DNA of 57,900 nt from Planctomycetota bacterium (GTDB lineage Bacteria; Planctomycetota; UBA1135; GCA-002686595): contig DUCM01000023.1 of assembly GCA_012959785.1 (NCBI GenBank), positions 1 through 57,900 of the forward strand. The letters are read 5' to 3'. The position numbers and the translations under genes were made by a program. Positions 1 to 7,244 of this stretch are shown piece by piece; position 1 is the first letter of the stretch; the number at the start of each line of letters is the position of its first letter. The notes below the pieces were generated by a model. It ran no database searches. It saw nothing but the letters and a program-made list of their open reading frames with translations, and was not told the origin of the DNA.

Positions 1-2776
1 GGCGGCCCTCCAGGGCTTCGCGATAGAGCGGCTCGGCATCGGCGAGCTTGCCCTGGGTCTGGAGCAAGACCCCCAAGTTGTTGATCGAGAACAGGGTATG
101 GGGGTTCTCGTCGCCCAGGGTGCGGCGGAAGCCCTCCAGGGCTTTGGATAAGTACTCCTCGGCTTCGGTGTAGCGGCCCTGGGCTCGCAAGCACCTACCA
201 AGGAAGGAGCCTGCAACCCCACTCCTAAAGTCCCATGGTCTCCCAGGATCAATCGAAGACCCTAGGGCCTCACGATAACACTGTTCCGCTTCCTTGAGCC
301 GACCTTGGGATTCGAGAATATCGCCCAGATACAAATGATCGTACGACGTGTATACATTATCCCGCCCGAGTACGCGGATATCCCGATCCAACCCCTGTCG
401 AAAGAGGACTTCAGCCTCTGCATAATATCCTTGCCGCTGTAGTAGTAACCCCCAGTTCCGCCGGGCAAGGCTAAAAATTCTGTGGTCACGGTCGAATTCC
501 TGGCGCCCCAATTCCAGGGCCTCGCGCAGGAGAGGCTCGGCCTCCTCCCACCCGCTCCGATACAGGACAAGGCGACCCAAGACAGTCAGCGTATACATAG
601 TGTGCTCGTGCCCATCCCCCAGGACGCGGCGTTGGCCCTCCAAGGCCTCGCGCAAGAGCTCCGCGCCCTCTTTGCTCGGGTCGGCAGCATTCTGGTTACC
701 ACCATTTACTAGCAAGGAGCCCAAGAGGCTCATCCATTCAAGCGTCAGGGGATCTTCCTCCCCAAGGGCTCGGCGACATCCATCCAGCGCCGCGCGATAA
801 AGAGATTCGGCTTCGTCCAAACGACCGTCGGCGGCGCCGGCGGAAGCCGCGTACCCCAATTTCCCCATCGATTCCAAAGTCAACCTGTGATCTGCCCCAA
901 GTTCCCTGCGGCGAATCTCGAGAGCACGCTCAAGAGGATCTCTCGCCTGCTGTGGCAGGGCCAGCTTGAGAAGCGTCTTCCCCACCGTGTGCAACAACTG
1001 CGCCTGCACCAGCGGCTGGTTCTCGAAACTCTCCAACTCGTTCAGCGCCCTGACGAAGATTTCCCTTTCCAGCACGGCCCGGGCCAGGTCCGTGAAGTCC
1101 GCTCCGGCGAACAAGTCCTCCAGGAGAGACTCGCCCTGGTCCAGTTCCGCCTCGGCGCGGCCAGCCCGCTCCCCCGCTGAGCGGGTGCGTTCGAGCACCA
1201 GGGTCCGTATCGTCTGGCCCATGGCGTAGGCATTGACCCCGGAGAGCTGGCCGGCCTGGAAATCGGCCACCTGTTGCAGGTCCGCGCTGCGCTGCTGCGC
1301 CTGCTCGCGTTGGGCCTCGGCCTCGTCGCGGGCGGCTTCGGCGGCTTGTTGCTCGGTCTGAAGCTCCTGGTTGGCCCCGGCCAATTCCTCGGCGCGGCGC
1401 TCGGCCAGGGTGGCGAGCTGCTCGGCTCGGGCTGCACTCCGCTCCGCTTCGGCTGTCTTGGACTCCAATTCCTGGTTGCTCTCGGCGAGCTTGTCCTTTT
1501 CGACCCCCAGCTTGTTGCGCTCGATGGCCAACTGCCCCGCCAGAAAAGTGATCGCCACTAGCGCCAGCGCCACGATGGCGGAAGCCACGCTTTTCGTGGG
1601 ATGGCGGCGGGCCCACTTGGCCAGGCGCACCACCGTACCCGAGGGCCGGGCATGGATCGGTTCGTTCGCGAGATGCCGGCGCAAATCGGCGGCGAAGTCA
1701 GCGCAAGAGGCGTAACGCTGCTGGCGGTCCTTCTCCATGGCCTTGCCAGAGATCACGGCGAGATCGAGGGGCACCTTCGAGCGCAACTCCCGCGGTGAAG
1801 GCGGATCCTCCCACAGGATCTTGCTGGCCACCTGTTCGGTGGTGTCGCCCTCGAAAGGACGCACCAGGGTCAGCATCTCGTACAAGACCACCCCCAGGCT
1901 GAAGATGTCCGTGCGGTGGTCGATCCCGGCGCGCTTGGCCGCGACCTGTTCGGGGCTCATGTAGAAATAGGTCCCCGCCATTTCGCCGGCGATGGAGAGC
2001 GAACGCTCGTCCAGGAGTTTCGCCAGGCCAAAGTCCGAGACCTTGGGATGGTCATCGCGAGTCACCAGAATGTTGCCGGGCTTGAGATCGCGGTGGATCA
2101 CGCCGGCGCCGTGGGCTGCGTCGAGCGCATCGGCTATCTCCGCCACGAACTCCGCCACATGACGGTAGTAGCCCTCGTGCAACTCGCCCTCTTCACGCAT
2201 CCCATCCACCGAGCGCCGCAGGTCGCAGCCCTCGTCCACCAACTCCATGGCGATCCAGTGCACGCCATCGGTTTCGCCGACGCCAAAAACGGAAACGATG
2301 CCTGGATGGGCCAAGCGCCCGCCGGCCCGGGCTTCTCGGGCGAAGAAGTCGATGCCACGGGTGTCCACCCGGTTGGGCAGGAGCAACTTGAGGGCCACGC
2401 GACGCGAGAGCGATTCCTGTTTCGCCTCCCAGACCTCGCCCATGCCGCCGCGACCAAGTCGCCGCACGAGAACAAAGTCCCCCAGGCGTTGGCCCGCTCC
2501 AATGCTCCAGGGCCCCGGCAGCGCCGAGGCCTCGGAGGTCCGTCGGCGAAAAAACGAGATGGGCTGGGACTGATCCTGGGCCAAATCGGGCCCCTCAAAA
2601 GCCAACCAGACCGCCCTCAGACGCCGCAGATCGGCTGCCTCGCCCGGGTGGCCGACGAGCAGGGAATCAAAGCTATCCTCGCTGCCCCCGCTGGCGAGGT
2701 GCTGATCGAAGAGGACCTCGGCGGCAGAGCGATTGGGGGCGTCGCCTTTGGGGGTGTGGTCGTTGGAATTCGTCAT
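1..2776 (-). CDS. Ser/Thr protein kinase with C-terminal TPR repeats (3' end beyond window)
   Basis: The frame is open from the ATG at 2776 to the left edge, about 925 residues, so the C-terminus is missing. A short N-terminal segment precedes a Hanks-type kinase domain with a glycine loop (LGRGGMGEVW), the catalytic motif HRDLKPGN, DFG and the SPEQVA activation-segment signature. One hydrophobic stretch after HPTKSV is a likely transmembrane helix, followed by a Glu/Gln/Ala-rich coiled coil and then at least seven ~42-residue repeats of the kinesin-light-chain TPR type (LLREALE, LG..H..T). The kinase is therefore probably cytosolic with the TPR region across the membrane, which is inference. 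It starts 13 bp after the sigma factor stop, so the two are probably co-transcribed. Kinases of this architecture next to ECF sigma factors are well known in Planctomycetota. Around 250-480 the base composition is visibly less GC-rich than the rest. Confidence 0.93.
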   Translation of the reverse strand, partial: MTNSNDHTPKGDAPNRSAAEVLFDQHLASGGSEDSFDSLLVGHPGEAADLRRLRAVWLAFEGPDLAQDQSQPISFFRRRTSEASALPGPWSIGAGQRLGDFVLVRRLGRGGMGEVWEAKQESLSRRVALKLLLPNRVDTRGIDFFAREARAGGRLAHPGIVSVFGVGETDGVHWIAMELVDEGCDLRRSVDGMREEGELHEGYYRHVAEFVAEIADALDAAHGAGVIHRDLKPGNILVTRDDHPKVSDFGLAKLLDERSLSIAGEMAGTYFYMSPEQVAAKRAGIDHRTDIFSLGVVLYEMLTLVRPFEGDTTEQVASKILWEDPPSPRELRSKVPLDLAVISGKAMEKDRQQRYASCADFAADLRRHLANEPIHARPSGTVVRLAKWARRHPTKSVASAIVALALVAITFLAGQLAIERNKLGVEKDKLAESNQELESKTAEAERSAARAEQLATLAERRAEELAGANQELQTEQQAAEAARDEAEAQREQAQQRSADLQQVADFQAGQLSGVNAYAMGQTIRTLVLERTRSAGERAGRAEAELDQGESLLEDLFAGADFTDLARAVLEREIFVRALNELESFENQPLVQAQLLHTVGKTLLKLALPQQARDPLERALEIRRRELGADHRLTLESMGKLGYAASAGAADGRLDEAESLYRAALDGCRRALGEEDPLTLEWMSLLGSLLVNGGNQNAADPSKEGAELLREALEGQRRVLGDGHEHTMYTLTVLGRLVLYRSGWEEAEPLLREALELGRQEFDRDHRIFSLARRNWGLLLQRQGYYAEAEVLFRQGLDRDIRVLGRDNVYTSYDHLYLGDILESQGRLKEAEQCYREALGSSIDPGRPWDFRSGVAGSFLGRCLRAQGRYTEAEEYLSKALEGFRRTLGDENPHTLFSINNLGVLLQTQGKLADAEPLYREALEGR

Positions 2777-2789
2777 GGGTGCTCGGATT

Positions 2790-3536
2790 CTATTCGTCGC
2801 CCGGCTCGGGCGGATTGCCCCCACGGGCGCCAGGCTCATCGCCGATAGAAGCGTCGCCGTCGCCCAGGAGACCCCGTCCGTGGAGTCGGCCGCGGGCGCG
2901 TTTCAACAAACCGCGGGCTGCGGCGGGTGTGATGCTGAGGGCCTCGCCAATGGCCGCGTACTCCAATTCATCGTCCACGCGCAAACGCCAAACGGCGTAC
3001 TCGCGGCGCTGCAAGACTTCCTTGCAGCGGTCCTTCCAATCGCTGAACTGCACGATGGAGAGGACTCCCGGCTCGGTACTGACAGGTACAAAACCAGGAG
3101 CCGAGGAATTGCCGGCGTCCAGGGGCAAGTTGGCCTCGCCGCCCCCACGCCGCTCTGCCTTGTGGTGGCGCAAGAGATCGACCATGTGATGGTCGAGACA
3201 ACAACCGAGCCAAACGCGCAAGGAGCCCGCACCGCGGTCTTCAAAGTACTGCAAGGAACCCCGCCGAAAGACGAGTTCCCACAGGCTCTGGGCCACATCT
3301 TCCGCTTCCATGTGAGGCTTGAGCCCCGGCCAACAACGGTTGCGGCGAGTGCGTTCGACCACGAAGTTCCACAACTTGAAAAACAACTGGCGCTCGTCCT
3401 CCCTGGAGCCCTTTCTGGCCCGCGCCCATTGCGCCTCGGTCCGCTCACTCAAGGCGGGATCGCTGAGCGCGGGGTTTTTCGGCGCTACTGGCTCGGCTGT
3501 GTCATCCATGTCCTTCACTTGTGCATCGTATCGCAT
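2790..3536 (-). CDS. ECF-type RNA polymerase sigma factor
   Basis: This 248-residue protein has the two-domain layout of an extracytoplasmic-function sigma factor. Residues about 40-130 resemble region 2, with DVAQSLWELVF and a basic helix LGCCLDHHMVDLLRHHKAERR. A low-complexity linker rich in Gly, Pro and Ser follows. Residues about 180-220 resemble region 4, with the helix-turn-helix YAAIGEALSITPAAARGLLKRAR. The C-terminal tail is Gly/Pro/Asp-rich. It probably directs polymerase to promoters controlled by the kinase just downstream; sigma/kinase pairing of this kind defines the planctomycete ECF-STK groups. A second in-frame Met lies nine codons in, so the start is uncertain. No anti-sigma gene is adjacent, which fits control by the partner kinase (inference). 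Confidence 0.82.
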   Translation of the reverse strand: MRYDAQVKDMDDTAEPVAPKNPALSDPALSERTEAQWARARKGSREDERQLFFKLWNFVVERTRRNRCWPGLKPHMEAEDVAQSLWELVFRRGSLQYFEDRGAGSLRVWLGCCLDHHMVDLLRHHKAERRGGGEANLPLDAGNSSAPGFVPVSTEPGVLSIVQFSDWKDRCKEVLQRREYAVWRLRVDDELEYAAIGEALSITPAAARGLLKRARGRLHGRGLLGDGDASIGDEPGARGGNPPEPGDE

Positions 3537-3602
3537 GGCCGCAAGGCGTGGGCCCAGAGACCGCCGCGGGTGAGAGGCGACTGGCCCCTGCCGGTTAGTG
3601 CG

Positions 3603-3614
3603 TAGTCCGGACTA
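3603..3614. promoter_or_regulatory. 12-bp perfect palindrome upstream of the sigma/kinase pair
   Basis: TAGTCCGGACTA is a perfect palindrome 66-78 bp upstream of the sigma factor start, in the divergent gap between that gene and the lipoprotein gene. It could be an operator for a dimeric regulator. No -35/-10 elements could be assigned with confidence. Confidence 0.3.
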
Positions 3615-3826
3615 TCAGCGTTCGCTCTTGGGCTTGCTAAAACGAAAACTGGATTATTTGGCTCTGGGAGGCCCCCTGCGGGGCAAGAAGGCCCTCCCCA
3701 ACGGGACAAGCAGGCCCCGGTGCCCGCGCCGCATCCCGAACCCAGATGCACGGGGTCCCCACTGAGAGCGTAGGCTGCCCGGCGTTGCCGTTGTCATTGA
3801 ATCCTCTCACAACCCACCCAAGCACC

Positions 3827-4264
3827 ATGAAGTGGCTCGCCCTCCTTGCCTGCTCGATTCTGGCTTCCTGCTCGATCACCCGAGAAGTCCAGTCCATTGA
3901 TTCAAGCTTGAGCATTGGATCCGTTGCCCTGGAGCACAATACAGAAGTTCATATGGCCGGCTTGCACCCGGAGATCGTGAGTCAACTCGAAGTCATGGGG
4001 CTGCAAGTGACTGAATTCACGGGCACGCCACCGGCAGATGCAGATTGCGTGCTGCGCTACACAGCCAACTGGGGCTGGGACCTTGCCATGTACCTGACTT
4101 TCTTCCGCATCGATGCTTTCAAGAACGAGACTCGCCTCGGTTCGGCACAGTATGACGCCCGGTTCGGGGGGTTACACATGGGCAAGTTCGGTGCCACAGC
4201 CGAGAAGCTTCGCCCCCTTCTTCAAGAGTTGTTTGGCCGCCCCGTGACGCCAGTGGAGCGATGA
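3827..4264 (+). CDS. small lipoprotein, resembles the Sbal_3080 lipoprotein family
   Basis: The start is placed at the ATG that opens a lipoprotein signal peptide (MKWLALLACSILASC), giving 145 residues with a lipobox LASC; the reading frame runs 27 codons further upstream but that part does not look like protein. The mature part is short and mixed alpha/beta, with the block DCVLRYTANWGWDLAMYL followed by a strand pair and the helix KLRPLLQELF. This pattern, with aromatic-rich YTA.W.WD and a C-terminal LL.ELF helix, resembles small lipoproteins of the Sbal_3080 family, whose function is unknown. It stands alone, divergent from the sigma factor and about 300 bp before the nfeD-like gene. Confidence 0.75.
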   Translation: MKWLALLACSILASCSITREVQSIDSSLSIGSVALEHNTEVHMAGLHPEIVSQLEVMGLQVTEFTGTPPADADCVLRYTANWGWDLAMYLTFFRIDAFKNETRLGSAQYDARFGGLHMGKFGATAEKLRPLLQELFGRPVTPVER

Positions 4265-4567
4265 CATCGACGCCCGCTTGAGCCCGACCTGGAGGCCACG
4301 GCGAATGGCCCCGGTCTCTGGGCCCAGTTGAATGAGAAACCTCTATCTAACCCCAAAAGAGAGCCCCCGGGCCGGGTGGACTGGGCGCACAGCGCTTTGA
4401 GATTCTCGGCAGAATATGTAAGCGGGGCCGGAGTACTGGGCAGGCAGCCCCACAGCCCCGGAGACGGTCGATTCTGGCCTATTCCCCCTCCTGGCTCGCT
4501 ACCATGACCGCCTAGCACCAACCCTCTTCCCGGAGCCTACAGCCCCGGCCAGCCCACGAGCCACGCC
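4265..4567. other. 303-bp gene-less stretch
   Basis: No convincing coding sequence was found here. A weak 5-bp stem (GGCCA/TGGCC, 4294-4310) lies about 30 bp after the lipoprotein stop and could help termination, but it has no T-run. The rest should contain the promoter for the NfeD/SPFH pair; no clear elements were seen. Confidence 0.4.
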
Positions 4568-5065
4568 ATGCCTAAGGATGTCATCACGCCCGAGACCCAG
4601 GGCTTTTTCGAGCAACTCTTCGAAGCCTTCGAGCCAGAGGTACTCATGTCGTGGGAGTTTTGGGTCGTGGCCTCGGCGGTTCTTCTTGTGGCAGAGTTCC
4701 TGACAGCGGGCTTTCTGCTAGGCGCCTTCGTGCCCGGCACGGTGCTGGCCGCAATCCTGGCCGCCCTGGGCGTGGGCATGCAGGGGCAGTTGTGGGGCTT
4801 TATCGTGGGCACCATGATCGGACTGGTGGTGCTGCGGCCCATCATCGTGCGTAAGGCACAGGCACAGGGCGTGCCTTCCAATGTGGACGCCCTGGTGGGC
4901 GAACCCGCCATCGTCACCGAAGCCATCAGCGCCTCCAGTTGCGGTCGAGTCAAAGTGCGCTCCGAAGAGTGGCGCGCATCGGCCGGCGCTGATCTTGATC
5001 CAGGTGCCGCCGTGACCGTCGTCCAGGTGGACGGCAATACCGTCCATGTCCAGGCCCAGAGCTAG
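4568..5065 (+). CDS. NfeD-like membrane protein
   Basis: This 165-residue protein has a short polar N-terminus, two or three closely spaced hydrophobic segments between residues 25 and 95 (WVVASAVLLVAEFLTAGFLL, LAAILAALGVGM, FIVGTMIGLVVL) and a C-terminal beta-rich domain (residues about 100-162) with the NfeD OB-fold pattern LVGEPAIVTEAI...GRVKV...W.A. The family partners with SPFH proteins and is thought to help organise membrane microdomains. The next gene, 59 bp downstream on the same strand, is an SPFH protein, which supports the call strongly. The short form without the ClpP-like protease domain is common. A later ATG at 4646 is a possible alternative start. Confidence 0.88.
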   Translation: MPKDVITPETQGFFEQLFEAFEPEVLMSWEFWVVASAVLLVAEFLTAGFLLGAFVPGTVLAAILAALGVGMQGQLWGFIVGTMIGLVVLRPIIVRKAQAQGVPSNVDALVGEPAIVTEAISASSCGRVKVRSEEWRASAGADLDPGAAVTVVQVDGNTVHVQAQS

Positions 5066-5112
5066 ACCTTCGCAGCGATTCCAAACCCCAGTACCTTTCA
5101 AGTTCTGACACT

Positions 5113-5118
5113 AAGGAG
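5113..5118 (+). promoter_or_regulatory. ribosome binding site of the SPFH gene
   Basis: AAGGAG sits six bases before the ATG at 5125 and fixes that start. Clear Shine-Dalgarno sites like this are uncommon in this window. Confidence 0.75.
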
Positions 5119-5124
5119 CAAACC

Positions 5125-6072
5125 ATGCAGTATGTCGTCATCGCCTTTGTCGTCGTCGTCCTCGTCGGCGCGGCCATGGGCCTCAAAATCGTCAACCAGG
5201 CCGAGGTCATGGTCATCGAACGCCTGGGCAAATTCCAGCGCATCTTGAACCCGGGCCTGAACCTGATTTTCCCGTTTATCGACAAGCCGCGTCCCATTCT
5301 TTGGCGGATGCGGATCACGAACTTGAAAGGCATGGATGCCATCCGTGAATTGCACACGCGCACAGTGGACTTGCGCGAACAGGTCTTTGACTTTCCCAAA
5401 CAATCGGTCATCACCGCGGACAATGTGGTGATCGAAATCAATGGCCTGCTCTATTACCAGGTCACCGATCCGCGCCGCGCGGTCTACGAGGTCAGCAACC
5501 TGCCCAACGCCATCGAGAAACTGGCCCAGACCACCCTGCGGAACATCATCGGTGAGCTGGCCCTCGACTCCACCTTGACCAGCCGTGACGAGATCAACGG
5601 CAAGATGCGCACGGTGCTCGACGAAGCCACCGACAAGTGGGGCGTCAAGGTCAACCGCGTCGAGGTGCAGGACATCGACCCGCCCACCACCGTGCGCGAA
5701 GCCATGGAGATGCAGATGCGCGCCGAGCGCGAACGGCGGGCAACCATCCTCGAAGCCGAAGGCATCAAGCAGTCCAAAATCCTGCGCGCCGAGGGCGAGC
5801 GGGGTGCCCTGATCGCCGAGGCAGAAGGCGCCCGTCAGAGCCGCATCCTGATAGCACAAGGCGAGGCGGAATCCCTCTCGGTGGTTGCGAGCGCCCTCGA
5901 GCGCGAACAGATGAACCCCGCCGACTACCTGATCGCCATGAAGTATCTCGCCACCCTGTCCGACATCGGCGTGGCCGCGGATGGCGACAAGACGGTCTTC
6001 CTGCCCTACGAGGCCAGCGCCGCCCTGGGCAGCCTGGGCGGCCTGCGCGAGATGTTCAAGGGCGGCGCCTGA
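5125..6072 (+). CDS. SPFH/stomatin-like membrane protein (slipin, QmcA type)
   Basis: The 315-residue protein begins with one transmembrane helix (residues 2-20), followed at once by the typical stomatin block VNQAEVMVIERLGKF...LNPGLNLIFPF. The SPFH domain continues to about residue 190 (VSNLPNAIEKLAQTTLRNII, GVKVNRVEVQDI). A long charged helix with Glu-Ala-Glu-Gly repeats then forms the oligomerising coiled coil. The length matches the family. Such proteins form ring- or cage-like membrane assemblies and often pair with NfeD proteins, as here. It ends 17 bp from the end of the convergent amidase gene. Confidence 0.95.
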   Translation: MQYVVIAFVVVVLVGAAMGLKIVNQAEVMVIERLGKFQRILNPGLNLIFPFIDKPRPILWRMRITNLKGMDAIRELHTRTVDLREQVFDFPKQSVITADNVVIEINGLLYYQVTDPRRAVYEVSNLPNAIEKLAQTTLRNIIGELALDSTLTSRDEINGKMRTVLDEATDKWGVKVNRVEVQDIDPPTTVREAMEMQMRAERERRATILEAEGIKQSKILRAEGERGALIAEAEGARQSRILIAQGEAESLSVVASALEREQMNPADYLIAMKYLATLSDIGVAADGDKTVFLPYEASAALGSLGGLREMFKGGA

Positions 6073-6075
6073 GCC

Positions 6076-6087
6076 GGCCCGCGGGCC
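6076..6087. terminator. GC palindrome between convergent genes
   Basis: GGCCCGCGGGCC is a perfect 12-bp palindrome inside the 17-bp gap between two converging stop codons. It may act as a two-way termination signal, but it has no T-run and leaves almost no loop. Confidence 0.25.
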
Positions 6088-6089
6088 CT

Positions 6090-7154
6090 TCAGGGCTGCA
6101 GGACCACGCGCAATCCGGCGGAGAGGCCGACGCGGTCGCTGCTCAGGAAGGGGTCGCGGTACCACCACTGGGCATGGATCACGGAGCCGATGCCCAGGGA
6201 GCGGCTGGCGAGGTAGGCGGGCGAGAGGAAAACCGAGAGCGAGCCGGTGCAGTTCGAGCCGGGCACTCCGCCGGAATGGGCCACGGGCGTGCGCTCGAAG
6301 GGACCGGCGAGACACAAGCGGCCACCCATAAAGGGCACATCGGCGGGCGTCCTGCTCCAGAACATCAGGCCCGCCTGGCCGCCGATGACATTCTGACAGG
6401 TGAGGCTGAAACCCGCCGAGCTAGACGGCACGCCACTCCAACCGATCTGCGGCAGGCACCCGGCCGAGTTCAGTTTGGCCGTGCAGTAGAGGTTGGGATC
6501 GGGAAGGGGCAAATAGGGCGCCAAGCCATAATGGCGTTGCAAACCAAAGAGATGAGCCTCGGCCGCCGCCTGCTGCGCGGCTGGGTTGGACAGCACCGCC
6601 GCGTCACCGGGACTGGTGAGAAAACCAGCTTCGGAAAGCACGGCCGGCATGCTGGTCTGGCTCAGGACGAAGAAGTTGGCGGTCTTGGAGCCTCGGTCGG
6701 TGAGACCGAGGGCACCGACGAGCTCCTCTTGAACCTTGTCGCGCAAGTCAGCGGAAAAGGTGCCCTCCTGGAACGAATAGGTTTCGGTGCCGTGGGCCGC
6801 GGAACTCGTAAACGAGTTGTGGTGGATCGAAATAAAACGGTCGGCCGGCCAGGCATTGGCGATGTTGACGCGGCCTTGCAAGGAGACGAAGACATCGGTT
6901 GAACGCGTTAGAAGCACCTGCCAGGTCCCGCCCCCGGAGGTGTCGGCGGTGTCCGCGTCGAGCAGAGCGGCGAGGCGCAAGGCCACGACGAGGTTGAGAT
7001 CCTTTTCCACAAGGCCGTTGCCGCTGGCCCCGGGATCCGATCCGCCATGGCCGGGGTCGATGACGATGCGCGTCCCGCCTCCGGCGCGAGCGCCGCCGGC
7101 CACCGAAACGCTGAACAAGAGGACCAGGAGCAAAATCTTGCAGGGCGAGAGCAT
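6090..7154 (-). CDS. secreted N-acetylmuramoyl-L-alanine amidase (Amidase_3) with C-terminal Cys-rich module
   Basis: The start is set at the ATG that opens a signal peptide (MLSPCKILLLVLLFSVSVAGG); the more upstream in-frame ATG at 7193 lies inside a terminator hairpin. The 354-residue product has an Amidase_3 domain with all zinc and catalytic residues in place: His36 in DPGHGG, Glu50 in EKDLN, the His of SIHHN and the Glu of LSEAGF. It should cleave the bond between MurNAc and the stem peptide outside the cytoplasm. Residues about 215-354 form a second, Cys-containing domain ending in HAQWWYRDPF, the module shared with the proteins at 23399-24370 and 26688-28364. It is the next gene after the terminator of the upstream M23-like gene. 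Confidence 0.92.
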   Translation of the reverse strand: MLSPCKILLLVLLFSVSVAGGARAGGGTRIVIDPGHGGSDPGASGNGLVEKDLNLVVALRLAALLDADTADTSGGGTWQVLLTRSTDVFVSLQGRVNIANAWPADRFISIHHNSFTSSAAHGTETYSFQEGTFSADLRDKVQEELVGALGLTDRGSKTANFFVLSQTSMPAVLSEAGFLTSPGDAAVLSNPAAQQAAAEAHLFGLQRHYGLAPYLPLPDPNLYCTAKLNSAGCLPQIGWSGVPSSSAGFSLTCQNVIGGQAGLMFWSRTPADVPFMGGRLCLAGPFERTPVAHSGGVPGSNCTGSLSVFLSPAYLASRSLGIGSVIHAQWWYRDPFLSSDRVGLSAGLRVVLQP

Positions 7155-7180
7155 GGCCTGCGCAGGATAACAAGCAGGAC

Positions 7181-7229
7181 AAAAAATGCGCAACAGCGGC
7201 CCGCCGCAAGGCTGCGGGCCGCTGTTGCG
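7181..7229 (-). terminator. strong intrinsic terminator
   Basis: A perfect 16-bp GC-rich stem (7189-7204 with 7214-7229) encloses a 9-nt loop. On the minus strand it is followed by GCA and six Ts (the A-run at 7181-7186). It lies 16 bp after the stop of the large M23-like gene, so it ends that transcript before the amidase gene. Confidence 0.92.
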
Positions 7230-7244
7230 TTCAGGTTCTGGTGC

